Origin: MGIIa-L3 sp038150305
GTDB lineage: Archaea > Thermoplasmatota > Poseidoniia > Poseidoniales > Poseidoniaceae
Assembly (NCBI GenBank): GCA_038150305.1
Contig: JAYOTG010000009.1
Coordinates: 1-64,000 of the forward strand
Direction: 5' to 3'
DNA: 64,000 nucleotides
In this document: piece after piece, positions 40,912-50,280 of the stretch
Layout of the letters: every line of letters begins with the position of its first letter
Numbering within the stretch: position 1 is the stretch's first letter
Program-made: the position numbers and the translations under genes
The notes under the pieces: model-generated
Told to the model about the DNA's origin: nothing
Seen by the model: only the letters and a program-made list of their open reading frames with translations
Database searches by the model: none

Positions 40912-43900
40912 TCATCGCCACTCGAGTGGTTCGCTTGGCAACGCATTGTTCAACGGCGGTGGCAGGTCGGTCATGCCAGGAACTTCGTGTCCCTGTGCCG
41001 CGGGGGTATTGCTGACTGCATCCGGGGTCGGGTCGTACGCCATGGACGGTTCCTGAGCCATGGTTGCGGGCTCGAAGAGGTCTGGCATGCGCTTCTCGTC
41101 CCCGAGTTCCCCCCACGGGTCAACGGACTGTGCACCACCGGGGCCTCGGCGGAGCATGGTCAAGAGCAGGACGATGACCAAGCCGAGGACGGCGACGGCC
41201 GCTCCGTAGGTCACCATGCTGTCGTTGACGCCCGCGACGAGGTCTGCATTGTCGCCCACGCCATCACCGTCTGAGTCTTCGCTCTCGTCGGGGTCTTCCG
41301 GGAACGCGTCGTCTTCGTTGGGGACCCCGTCGCCGTCCATGTCAAGTGGGTCATAGGTCGTTGAACAAGCCAGCGTGTGACGCTCAGCCTCACGGTCGTC
41401 GATGTCGCCGTCGCCGTCTCGGTCGATGGCCTCCAGATCAATCTCGTTCAGGTAGTCCACCGTTTCCAAATCCTCGAGCGCGATGGCATCGGCCTCGTCG
41501 GCTTGTTCCCAAATGAAGAGGAATTCTTGTGCGCAGGAGCACAAATCGGCTTCCAGTTCGGCCATTTGGAGGCGCTCGTCTTGGTTGCGATCGAGGTCTT
41601 CACCCGGCGTTCCCGTGTCGGGATGCGGACGGTGCTCGTCGAGGCTGACCATGCCGTCTCCGTTCATGTCGAGGTCACTGAACCACTCGATGGTCCGCTC
41701 TTCGCAGCCTTGAGGTTCGAATGGTTCGTCGTTGTTCACTTCATCGTCGTCGTCCACGGGCGGAAAATCGGCCTCAACCCACGTCGCCATGATGCCGAAT
41801 GCACTCAGGTCTTCTACCACCTCAACGGTGACGTCAAAGCGGCCGTTGGCGGCGATGTCCATGTACCAGAACCAATTGGCGCCGTCGCCCTCGATCCACG
41901 TGGCTTCGCCCCACTGGCGTCCACGAGGCCCTTCCTCGAAGACCAGGTCCCAGTCGTAGGGCTCCGCTTCGCCGTCGAGTTCGATGGCCCCACCTTCGCC
42001 CCATGTCGTGACCTCAAGCGGAGAGGCGGGTTCCTCGAGGATGCCGAAGAATTCCAACACCGTGCCTTCCTCTGCTTCGATGCCCACGATGGCCTCTCCG
42101 TTGAACAACTGGATGGGTTCACCGTCCCAATCCCAGACGTAACGGTCTGCAAACTCCGCAAGGATGGAGGTGCCGCTGAACACCCGGTCGGTGTGCACGA
42201 GGATCATCCACGTTCCCGGGGTGGGGTCGTTGAACGCGACCATGTCGTTCGAGCCAGGCGACGTGCTTCGGTGGTCGTAGACCGTTTGGGTCGGCGTGGA
42301 TGCGTACGCGAGGTGAAGGTCGGCTTCGCCGACACCGTCATCCAAGCTGACTTCCAGCCGTTCGGTGCCCTCAGGCACCTCGATGGAGAAGTATTGGCTG
42401 AGGCCGTCGTAGCCGGAAAAGGGGCCATACGGAACGCCTGCGGTCAGGGCAATGGCGTCGGAGGCCTCGCCGTTGGTCGGCATTGGTGTCAGGTCGGCGA
42501 CGATGCTGAAATCGAAGGCCCGCCCCCATGTGTACGCCGTCACGTAGTAGGTTCCGGGTTCAACGTTGTAGAGGTGAACCTCCTCGTCGTTTCCAGGACC
42601 CATCGACCAATCTTCGTACGCTTCGACGTTCACGTCTTCCTCACCGAGGAAACCGGGGGCTCCGATGATGTCCCAGTCGTCCCACTCGCTCCATTGCCCG
42701 AAGGGGTCCGGTGGGCCCCCGTAGGAGATGGCGAGTTCGACGTTGCCGTCGCCGCCGTACGTTTCCACGGCGAGGTCGGCCAGCGGCTCTGTGACGTTGA
42801 CGTAATACTGGATCGTGTCGCCGAACTCATTCCCGCGTTGGCTTTGCAGGTCTTGATTGGCGACCGGAATGCCGTGCTTGAGCTCAATCATGTCCTCCAA
42901 GGTGGGCGGTGCTTCAGCAACGTCCCACTCCGCCCACAGGCTGAATTCTTGGAGATCGGCGTTGGCGTTCAGGGCGAACCAGTGCACGCCCGCATCAGGC
43001 CAGCTGTACGAGGTGAAGACGCCGCCCCAACCCCAGTTCTGGACCTCATCCATGTGCGACCAAGCCGAAGGCACGCGGTTGATGTCGTGGTAGAGGTTGA
43101 ACTCTGCATCGCCTTCTTCCTTCCCTTCACCGGTTGACCATGCGAAGGCTTGGACCGTCATCGAGCGGGTGTATTCAGGGAGTTCGGCAAAGAAGAGCAG
43201 CGTGTCGCCGGCGCTCACGTCGTCAATGGCGAGTTCATCGCCGTTCTCAAGTTCGATGGCCTGAGCCACAATTGAGCCGTCGGGCATCACCCACGCCGCG
43301 CCATGGATGGTGCCGTTCCTGTTGGCGTTGTCCATGGTCAGGTCTCCCTCGCCTTCGCCGAAGGTCCACGCAGAGAGTGGGCTCTCGGCTTGGGTGAGGC
43401 TGTGGTTACCGCTCGTGGACGTGACGCGGAGATCCTCAGAACTGATGCTGACGTGGTCGATCATGCCTTCGAAGTGGTAGCGGTCTGCGCCTGCGCCGTG
43501 GCGTCCAATCACCAGGTTTTCACAGGCAAGACCTGCATCGTAACAGTCGTTGGAGCCGAAGTCACCGGCGGGGATCTCGGCTTGTGTGGCGTCAAACGAG
43601 CCGATAGGCGCACCGTTGAGGAAGAAGGTGCCACCCGTGGATGCGTTCACGGCGACGGCCACGGTCGACCACGTGTCCGGACTCAGCGTCATGTTGGCTT
43701 CGCTCAGGGCGTTCTTGGACAGGCTGTATTCTGAGGAATACCCAAGCCGTCCGTCGTCCAGGTACAGGCCATAACCGTGGTCGCCGTACATCACCACAGT
43801 GTGAATGCCGTCGAGATCTGTGGGATAGACCCGCGCTTCGATGGTCAATTCACCCTCTGTGGAGGGGGCGCGCAGGGACGTGTCATCGGCCGTGATGACG

Positions 43901-44463
43901 TGGTCGTCCTCACCGTCGAAGCGCAAGGCGAAATCCGCGCCCGGGCCAAGCTCCACAACGCCGTAGACCGGGAAGTATTGCGGGTCGTTCTCCAAGTCGT
44001 TCCAATCCCCGGGTTGGATGGAACCCATGTTGGGTCCTGTGATGTGAACGTAGTCCTCTTCATCGGTCATGCTCGGTTGATCCGTGCCCCACTGGCGGTG
44101 GATGTACGGCGTCCCGTCGTGCCAGCGAAAGACGCCTTCTTCGGCCGCATCGTTGAGGCCGGTCCACAGATGGCGCGTGACGTTTCCGTCGTTGCCCCAC
44201 GTTTCGTGGAGCCACGTATTCTCGGCTTCATCGTCCACCGTGACGAGGAAGCCTTCGAGGCCGCGAGCAGCCTGCGCCGCTTCCGTCCACGAGGAGGCAG
44301 AAAGCAAGTGATAGGTGTGGTTGTTCGCGGGATTGACCTTGGTGTCCAGCACCTCGATGTCCAAGGATGACTCCGCGCCAGCAGTCGGGCTCAAGGTGGC
44401 GAGGGTGGTGGAGAGCACCAAGAGGGTCACGAGGGCGAGCGCACGGGGGCGTCCGTTCTGCAT
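40912..44463 (-). CDS. Giant surface protein with C-type lectin and LamG domains
   Basis: A 1183-residue extracellular protein. Residues 1-30 are a signal peptide ending near SPTAGA. About 45-170 is a C-type lectin fold with a WND motif (PGDWNDLEND). About 178-395 is a LamG/concanavalin-like domain (FALRFDGEDDHV). Several beta-rich units of the pre-peptidase C-terminal type follow, then two EF-hand/dockerin-like stretches (DMNGDGMVSLDEH, DRDGDGDIDDREA), a thrombospondin-3-like Asp-rich stalk, one membrane helix near residue 1100 and a cytoplasmic tail of about 75 residues. It is probably a calcium-stabilised adhesin or glycan binder. TTGAAGAC lies 27 bases upstream. Confidence 0.85.
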   Translation of the reverse strand: MQNGRPRALALVTLLVLSTTLATLSPTAGAESSLDIEVLDTKVNPANNHTYHLLSASSWTEAAQAARGLEGFLVTVDDEAENTWLHETWGNDGNVTRHLWTGLNDAAEEGVFRWHDGTPYIHRQWGTDQPSMTDEEDYVHITGPNMGSIQPGDWNDLENDPQYFPVYGVVELGPGADFALRFDGEDDHVITADDTSLRAPSTEGELTIEARVYPTDLDGIHTVVMYGDHGYGLYLDDGRLGYSSEYSLSKNALSEANMTLSPDTWSTVAVAVNASTGGTFFLNGAPIGSFDATQAEIPAGDFGSNDCYDAGLACENLVIGRHGAGADRYHFEGMIDHVSISSEDLRVTSTSGNHSLTQAESPLSAWTFGEGEGDLTMDNANRNGTIHGAAWVMPDGSIVAQAIELENGDELAIDDVSAGDTLLFFAELPEYTRSMTVQAFAWSTGEGKEEGDAEFNLYHDINRVPSAWSHMDEVQNWGWGGVFTSYSWPDAGVHWFALNANADLQEFSLWAEWDVAEAPPTLEDMIELKHGIPVANQDLQSQRGNEFGDTIQYYVNVTEPLADLAVETYGGDGNVELAISYGGPPDPFGQWSEWDDWDIIGAPGFLGEEDVNVEAYEDWSMGPGNDEEVHLYNVEPGTYYVTAYTWGRAFDFSIVADLTPMPTNGEASDAIALTAGVPYGPFSGYDGLSQYFSIEVPEGTERLEVSLDDGVGEADLHLAYASTPTQTVYDHRSTSPGSNDMVAFNDPTPGTWMILVHTDRVFSGTSILAEFADRYVWDWDGEPIQLFNGEAIVGIEAEEGTVLEFFGILEEPASPLEVTTWGEGGAIELDGEAEPYDWDLVFEEGPRGRQWGEATWIEGDGANWFWYMDIAANGRFDVTVEVVEDLSAFGIMATWVEADFPPVDDDDEVNNDEPFEPQGCEERTIEWFSDLDMNGDGMVSLDEHRPHPDTGTPGEDLDRNQDERLQMAELEADLCSCAQEFLFIWEQADEADAIALEDLETVDYLNEIDLEAIDRDGDGDIDDREAERHTLACSTTYDPLDMDGDGVPNEDDAFPEDPDESEDSDGDGVGDNADLVAGVNDSMVTYGAAVAVLGLVIVLLLTMLRRGPGGAQSVDPWGELGDEKRMPDLFEPATMAQEPSMAYDPTPDAVSNTPAAQGHEVPGMTDLPPPLNNALPSEPLEWR

Positions 44464-44468
44464 GGTAG

Positions 44469-44488
44469 GAAGACGGCCCCGCGTCTTC
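44469..44488 (-). promoter_or_regulatory. Hairpin between promoter and start of the giant surface protein
   Basis: Arms GAAGACG and CGTCTTC (7 bp) around a 6-base loop end 5 bases before the ATG at 44463. The outer arm overlaps the TTGAAGAC promoter element, so it could be an operator for a dimeric regulator. Confidence 0.35.
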
Positions 44489-44516
44489 AAAACCTGTTGG
44501 TGCGTTGATTTGACCT

Positions 44517-47500
44517 TCAGGAACTGCTCAACCGTCGACCGCCAATCCTGACCTCGGACGTGAGCGGCATCTGGTGCTCCCACGCGAATTCCTTGACGAT
44601 GCGCCACGCGTCTTCCTTTCCTTCGTAGTCCGTGACTTCGATGACGCGGTTCCTGGTGTTCGCCTTGAAGGCGGCTGCTGGTTCGCCGTTCTTGAAGACC
44701 AGATAGGCGCTCCCGAAGCCGAACCTTTCCTTGAGCGTGCCAGCGAAATACGGCGCGATGGGGTCAGAGGGCGGAAGCACGAAATCGCGCATCGGTTGGA
44801 GTTCCTTGGCTTCGGCGAGGAGGTCTTTTCGCCCCCAACAGACTTCGTGCAGGTCATCGATCAGGAAGCCCTTGATGAGGGTCTCATCTTCCTCAAACTC
44901 CGTCAGGATGGCCTTGACTTCTTCTGGCTTGAAGTGGCTGCCGGCCAAGGACAAGAGTTGCTTGATCGTCATCACGGGGAAATCGGCCACAAGAGAGCGC
45001 AGATACTCCTTGCGCAAGACGGACCGTTCAAGCGAGGCATCCACGGTGACCGTTCTGAATCCACCTCGGAAATCTTGGACGATGTGACCGGACCTGATGA
45101 GGGGCTGGACCAATTTTCTGAACTCTGATTGGCTCAGCGCATAGCGTTCTTTGAACAACTCATGGTCCGAATGGGTTGAGAAGAATTCCAACACGTCAGC
45201 GAGGTCTTCGTCAGGTTCGATGCCTCGAATGGCCAAGAGGGTCTGGAAGTGTTCGTAGGAAGCCCAGGATTGGTGGCCTCGGAGGTTCACGCCCTGGTGC
45301 AGCCGGTTCGCACTCGCCATGCTCTTCAGGTCCACGCGGTAGACTTCGGCACGGCCGCGGAGGGCGAAGTCGTCACGGACTTCTCGTATTCTCTTGAGGG
45401 CAAGGAACTCGTTCTCCAGCCGTGCCGATTGGTGCAGGTGGTGCTTGTGGAAGAGGGCACGGTCAGCGAGGTTTCGTGGCTGGGTTTCGACGATGCCTCC
45501 ACGGATCATGCGTTCCCCGGCGAGTTTGAACCCAATGTTCGCCAACGCATCACGCCAGACCTGCTCCACTTCGTTGATCGGTTGACCGTTGATGCCGCTC
45601 AGGACGGCGACGTCCACGAGTTGTTCGGCGTGGTTTTGCAACAACACATCGAAGGCTTCGCAGAACTCCTCGAGGTAAGCGGCGGGAATCTGGATGTCCT
45701 TGACTTCGAGGTAGTCGTTCACCTTGAACATCAGGACCTTCCCCACCGGGTCGATGCCCTTGAACACGGGCAGGTACCAGCCGCGGTCCAGCATGGCGCG
45801 GACCTCCCAGATGAAACGGGAGACGTAAGGATCGGACTGCGTCAAAATGCGCATGGATCGGTCTTCTCGCCGTGCACGGCGGAAGGTCCCGACTTCTTCT
45901 GGAGCGCAATAGAAATCCTCGGGTTCTGGCACCAGCGTGGTGACGCGGCTGATGCGTCCAGCCTGTTCCAGCGCCTTGAGCGCGATGACCAATTCTTCGT
46001 AGGCACGGCTGACGTAGAAGCGAAGCGTGTTGGCCTTGATGGGCCCAATGCGATGGATGACCTCGCACAAAGCGTCCTCGAAGGAGAGCCCGTCATAGAC
46101 CTCGTGAACGCGGTGGTAGAAGGACAAGCGTCGACGGCGTCCAGGGACTTCTTCGAACTGTTTGGCCACGAGGAGTTGACGTTCGAGGTTGGCCAAGCCG
46201 TTCTTGACGTCACGCTGGAGTTGCTTGTGCTCGTCGCCCTTTGGATACATGGCCACGATTTCGGAGCGCTGCGGTTCTTCGCCGGGCAAAATCCGGTCAA
46301 GCAAGTCAGCCTCCATGGCGCCGATGTACGGCTCGGGTTTGAGTCCGAGCAGCATGGGGAGGTTCCTGCGTGTCGTGTACCCCTGACGGTTGTGCAGCAG
46401 CCGCCCGTTGACGATGTCACGGTCCAGCTGGAGGTCTTTCCAATCGCTGAACCTGAAATCGTTGATTCGGTAGAGCAATTCCTGCTGCTTCTGGAAAAGC
46501 AAGTGCTTGTCGAAGGCCTGGTCCACGTCGTCGTACATGGTGAACGACTTGTCAAGGATCATGTTCTGGATGGAGCGGTACTCGACGACCTCTTCCTCGC
46601 CGCCCGTGATGCGGTGCTCGTCGACCTTGAGGATGAACTCAGCCTCTTCAGTTTGCGTGAAGAAGCCGATGCTGATGACGTTTCGAGTCTCCAATTGGTG
46701 GATGGTGCGCTCGACCATCGACCGGGGGAAGGGCAAACGTGCTTCGAGGTGGTCAGCGGTTTGCGGGCCTTCTGAGCCGAGCATCTCGATGAGTTTCACG
46801 CGCAGGGCTTCCTGCGGATCGCCCAATTCCATGTCCGTCCATGACGTGACTTTGGTTCCGCTGAAGGCCGTGGCCATGCGGTAGGTCACCCCTGCGGTGT
46901 GCAACGTGAGGAGGTCCTCCACGTCCCGTCCACCGTTGGCGGCAAGGCACCCGAGGGTACCGTGGATTTCGCCCATGTAGGTGCTGAACCACTTTCCGTC
47001 GAGTTCCTCCATGCCGGTGCCTTCGATCTTCGTGATGAGCCCGGCGGTGCACAAGTCCTCGACCCAACCGCGGATCACTTCGTGGTCAATGCCGCCGAGT
47101 TTGTCTCGATAGAGCGGGTTGCCAAACGACCGGTCCAGCCCTCCGCCGTGCTCCATGAGCGCCAACAGTGAGTCCGCGTCTTTCGGGACAGGGACTTTGT
47201 CGGCGTAGTAGTCGCTGATTTGCTCGTTGGTCATCTCTGTGGCCAGGGAGCGGCGCCCAAGCAGGCGCTCGAGGATGGCCGGGTCAATGTCCTTGACGAG
47301 GAAGGCCCTCGTGCGCATGGACATCAGGTCCTCGAACGCGGACATGTACAGCGACATGCCGATGCGGCTGGGCAAGGTCGTCCTGATGTGCACGATCCGT
47401 GCTTGTCCCTCGCGGCATGAGGTCAGGAATTGCTCCAAGCCTCCGAGATCGATGTCGCCGTAGAGGATCTCGTTCTTTGCTTCACGGATGAGGATGGACC

Positions 47501-49805
47501 CGTCCATGGTTCTGTGCCGGTTGAGGAGAGCATCTGCGCGTTGTTGGAATTGTTGCGGGCTGATTTCCTCCGCACCAATCCGCTTGGGGATGATGAGGCT
47601 GCGTCCGGCAACTTCCCTGAACCGCTTGGCGAAAATCTGGGTGCCGATGATGTACCGCTCGATGACGTCCATGTGGTTGTCCGCCGAGAAGGCCTCGTAC
47701 ATCGCGCCGGGGTCGACGTCTTGGGCTGTTTTGAGGAGGAGTCCGTTTTCATCGAAGGACATCTCGATGACCGGGATGCTGGCTTGCTCAGCCAGTCCGG
47801 CCATGAAGTAGCCAAGCGCGGTGTTGAACCCGCGTCCTCTGCAGGTCGTGATGAGGTAGGTCGGATGCGGACCGCCGATGATTTGCTCGACAAGGATCCG
47901 ATCCTTGTCGGGGACTTGGAAGGTCGTGAGGACGTGTTCTTCCAAGTGGCGCGCGATGATTTCCGCGGAATCACGACCGAGGGAGTAGGCCTCGGTGAGC
48001 ACCGTGCGCGGGTCGACCTCGCGTCGTAGCGCGACCGCACACCGGCCGATCAAATCCAGCAAGGAAGAGGACAATTCGGCCGAGCGGGAACGTGCTTCAC
48101 CGGACCAAGAGGGCACTGTCGGACGGTATCCTGTGACGTTGCTGACGTTGACACGGGTGCCTTGGATGGTGTTGACGCGGTAGGTCGAGCCACCGAGGAG
48201 AATGACGTCGCTGGTTCGCAGGCTGGCCACGAACGACGAAGACAACTTCCCGAGGATTGAACCTTCAGCGTTGAACACGAGGTAGGAGTTGTCCGGTGCG
48301 ATGGTCCCGATGTTGGTGTAGTAGATCATCCGGGAGTAACCGCGCTTTCCGAAGGTGTTCTCTTCCCAGTCCACCCAAATCCTTCGTTCGTCCTCCAACA
48401 GGTCGAGCACTTCGATGAAATCGTCGTACGCGAAATTCCTGTAGCTCCAGGCGTTGACGACGATTTCGTAGGCCTCGTCGATGTCAAGTTCCTCGTTGAT
48501 GACCAGGCCAATGAGGAATTGGGCGACGACGTCCAGGCAGTTCTGTGGGAAGGACAAGCGATCCATGTCGCCCGTTTGAATCGCTGCTTGGAGGGCGGCA
48601 AGTTCGAGCAAGTCGTCCACCGAGGACGGCAGGAAACGTGCACGAGGAATGCCACCAACATGGTGGCCTGCGCGGCCAATGCGTTGCAGGGCGGTCGCGA
48701 TGTCGCCGGGGGAGCCGACCTGGACGACGAGGTCAACCGAACCGATGTCAATGCCCATTTCAAGGGAGGACGAGGTCACCACGGCCCGCAGGTGGCCGAG
48801 TTTCAATTTCCGCTCGACCTCCAACCTGATGTTCTTGTCCATCGAGCCGTGGTGCCCTGCCACGAGTTCACCCAAGAAGGGGCGGAGCCGTTGCACGAGC
48901 GTCTCGGTCATTTTCCTCGTGTTGGCGAAGACCAGCGTGGTGGTGTGGGCGGAGATCAGGTCCGCGATGGCTTCCACGTTGGCCTCCAAGGTCTGAGCCA
49001 CCGAGCGGTCGGCAAAACGTGGGTGCGTGATGAGGATGTCCAGGTCGAGTTCCCTCGAGCCAGATATTTTGGCGACCATGATGCGCTGGTCTTCTCCGCG
49101 GGATTCGCGGTCATCGCTGGCCACCAAATATTCGGCCACGGTGTCCAAGGGTTCCATGGTCGCGGAGATGCCGATGCGCTGAACCGGGTCTTTCAGCAGC
49201 GTGTCGAGGAAGGACAAGGTGAGGCTGAGGTGCACTCCACGCTTGGTGGGGACCAGGCTGTGCAGTTCGTCGATGATCATCCACTTGACGCGCGAGACGA
49301 TGGGTTGGAACCTCGAGGAGCCGACGGCGATGGCCATGCTTTCGGGGGTGGTGATGAGGATGTGCGGAGGTTTCCTCAGCATCTTCTGGCGGTCCGATTG
49401 TGAGGTGTCGCCGGTCCGCAGCCCCACGCGGATTTCTTTGGCCCGGTCCGGCAAATAGCGTGCCTTGATTTCCTCCAGCGGACCAAGCAGGTTCCGTTCG
49501 ATGTCGTTTGCAAGGGCCTTGATGGGCGAGATGTAAATGCAGTACACCTGATCCTTAAGCGACCCGTCCAGCGCTTTTCGCACCAGGTCATCGATGACCG
49601 TCAAGAAGGCCGTCAGCGTCTTTCCGGACCCCGTTGGGCTGCACAGGAGCAGGTGTTCACCGTTCATGATGGCGGGAATGGCCATCTTCTGAGGGGCAGT
49701 GAAGTCGGGGAACTTGTCGAGGAACCACCGTCGCACGGGCTCGCTCAAGCGGGCCGCTAAAGCCTCCGTATCATCGGAGGAATCGAGGTAGGTGATTTCT
49801 GGCAT
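44517..49805 (-). CDS. lhr: Lhr-type DEAD/DEAH superfamily 2 helicase
   Basis: A 1762-residue protein. Helicase motifs are CSPTGSGKT (55-63), TTPES, DELH (179-182), SAT in GISATMEP, and QRIGRAGH (motif VI), followed by the winged-helix and Lhr-core region. The rest is a very long C-terminal part with several winged-helix-like segments, as in bacterial full-length Lhr. The length exceeds the usual 800-950 residues of archaeal Lhr-core and about 1500 of bacterial Lhr. Lhr proteins translocate 3'-5' on single-stranded DNA in repair. A strong TATA box lies 44-51 bases upstream. Confidence 0.9.
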   Translation of the reverse strand: MPEITYLDSSDDTEALAARLSEPVRRWFLDKFPDFTAPQKMAIPAIMNGEHLLLCSPTGSGKTLTAFLTVIDDLVRKALDGSLKDQVYCIYISPIKALANDIERNLLGPLEEIKARYLPDRAKEIRVGLRTGDTSQSDRQKMLRKPPHILITTPESMAIAVGSSRFQPIVSRVKWMIIDELHSLVPTKRGVHLSLTLSFLDTLLKDPVQRIGISATMEPLDTVAEYLVASDDRESRGEDQRIMVAKISGSRELDLDILITHPRFADRSVAQTLEANVEAIADLISAHTTTLVFANTRKMTETLVQRLRPFLGELVAGHHGSMDKNIRLEVERKLKLGHLRAVVTSSSLEMGIDIGSVDLVVQVGSPGDIATALQRIGRAGHHVGGIPRARFLPSSVDDLLELAALQAAIQTGDMDRLSFPQNCLDVVAQFLIGLVINEELDIDEAYEIVVNAWSYRNFAYDDFIEVLDLLEDERRIWVDWEENTFGKRGYSRMIYYTNIGTIAPDNSYLVFNAEGSILGKLSSSFVASLRTSDVILLGGSTYRVNTIQGTRVNVSNVTGYRPTVPSWSGEARSRSAELSSSLLDLIGRCAVALRREVDPRTVLTEAYSLGRDSAEIIARHLEEHVLTTFQVPDKDRILVEQIIGGPHPTYLITTCRGRGFNTALGYFMAGLAEQASIPVIEMSFDENGLLLKTAQDVDPGAMYEAFSADNHMDVIERYIIGTQIFAKRFREVAGRSLIIPKRIGAEEISPQQFQQRADALLNRHRTMDGSILIREAKNEILYGDIDLGGLEQFLTSCREGQARIVHIRTTLPSRIGMSLYMSAFEDLMSMRTRAFLVKDIDPAILERLLGRRSLATEMTNEQISDYYADKVPVPKDADSLLALMEHGGGLDRSFGNPLYRDKLGGIDHEVIRGWVEDLCTAGLITKIEGTGMEELDGKWFSTYMGEIHGTLGCLAANGGRDVEDLLTLHTAGVTYRMATAFSGTKVTSWTDMELGDPQEALRVKLIEMLGSEGPQTADHLEARLPFPRSMVERTIHQLETRNVISIGFFTQTEEAEFILKVDEHRITGGEEEVVEYRSIQNMILDKSFTMYDDVDQAFDKHLLFQKQQELLYRINDFRFSDWKDLQLDRDIVNGRLLHNRQGYTTRRNLPMLLGLKPEPYIGAMEADLLDRILPGEEPQRSEIVAMYPKGDEHKQLQRDVKNGLANLERQLLVAKQFEEVPGRRRRLSFYHRVHEVYDGLSFEDALCEVIHRIGPIKANTLRFYVSRAYEELVIALKALEQAGRISRVTTLVPEPEDFYCAPEEVGTFRRARREDRSMRILTQSDPYVSRFIWEVRAMLDRGWYLPVFKGIDPVGKVLMFKVNDYLEVKDIQIPAAYLEEFCEAFDVLLQNHAEQLVDVAVLSGINGQPINEVEQVWRDALANIGFKLAGERMIRGGIVETQPRNLADRALFHKHHLHQSARLENEFLALKRIREVRDDFALRGRAEVYRVDLKSMASANRLHQGVNLRGHQSWASYEHFQTLLAIRGIEPDEDLADVLEFFSTHSDHELFKERYALSQSEFRKLVQPLIRSGHIVQDFRGGFRTVTVDASLERSVLRKEYLRSLVADFPVMTIKQLLSLAGSHFKPEEVKAILTEFEEDETLIKGFLIDDLHEVCWGRKDLLAEAKELQPMRDFVLPPSDPIAPYFAGTLKERFGFGSAYLVFKNGEPAAAFKANTRNRVIEVTDYEGKEDAWRIVKEFAWEHQMPLTSEVRIGGRRLSSS

Positions 49806-49848
49806 GTTTTTCTCACGACGCCCGTGGCGTGGCCTCCGCCATCTTCAG

Positions 49849-49856
49849 TATATAAA
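49849..49856 (-). promoter_or_regulatory. TATA box of the Lhr-type helicase gene
   Basis: TTTATATA on the minus strand is the clearest canonical TATA box in the window. It is 44-51 bases upstream of ATG 49805, so this mRNA should have a leader of roughly 20 bases. Confidence 0.7.
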
Positions 49857-49876
49857 CGCGGCGTCGGTGTGCACGC

Positions 49877-50191
49877 TCAAGGCCAGCCGATGCCACGGCG
49901 TCCCCAACGGAGGACGGGGGCCGTGGCAGGGGCCTTCGGGGGGTCGAGCAACGGGGATGCTTCGTTGCTGGGAGGAAGCGTAACTTCGTGCAGTGCACCG
50001 GTTGGACAGGAGCCGATGCAGGACAAGCAGCCCACGCATGCTGCTTCCACCACGACCACCGGCCGCTTTGGATGGCTTCGTTCAGCCTGATTCTCCGCCA
50101 AGGGCAGCAGGGCCTCGAAGGGGCAGAACGGGATGCACAAGTCACAACCTGTGCAGGCCGAATCGGTGATGCCCACCATGGCCTGTCCCAT
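49877..50191 (-). CDS. Ferredoxin with two [4Fe-4S] clusters
   Basis: A 104-residue ferredoxin. The two cluster motifs are CTGCDLCIPFCP and CVGCLSCIGSCP, with an insertion of about 30 residues between them and a Pro-rich C-terminal tail of about 35 residues. The second motif with ACVGCLSC resembles polyferredoxin modules used as electron carriers for oxidoreductases. ATG 50191 was chosen because TCAAAAGG lies 28 bases upstream; ATG 50230 and ATG 50179 are alternatives. It is divergent from glyS. Confidence 0.82.
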   Translation of the reverse strand: MGQAMVGITDSACTGCDLCIPFCPFEALLPLAENQAERSHPKRPVVVVEAACVGCLSCIGSCPTGALHEVTLPPSNEASPLLDPPKAPATAPVLRWGRRGIGWP

Positions 50192-50210
50192 GCTCGGAGG
50201 GCCCGCTCCG

Positions 50211-50220
50211 ACCTTTTGAG
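50211..50220 (-). promoter_or_regulatory. TATA-like element for the ferredoxin gene
   Basis: CTCAAAAGGT on the minus strand, T 28 bases upstream of ATG 50191. Confidence 0.4.
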
Positions 50221-50250
50221 TCCTGCCCACGCGCCAATTTTGGCCGAGGG

Positions 50251-50258
50251 GTTGAAGG
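50251..50258 (+). promoter_or_regulatory. TATA-like element for glyS
   Basis: GTTGAAGG, first T 29 bases upstream of ATG 50281. Confidence 0.45.
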
Positions 50259-50280
50259 GCTCACCAAGGAGCCAAGCATC

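Noticed and set aside
41377..43137. A 586-codon plus-strand frame within the giant surface protein region
   Set aside because: No recognisable motif; the minus-strand lectin/LamG protein explains the coding bias.
40912..44463. Giant surface protein as substrate of the neighbouring archaeosortase
   Set aside because: Its membrane helix is followed by a tail of about 75 residues, not the short Arg-rich end of a CTERM signal.
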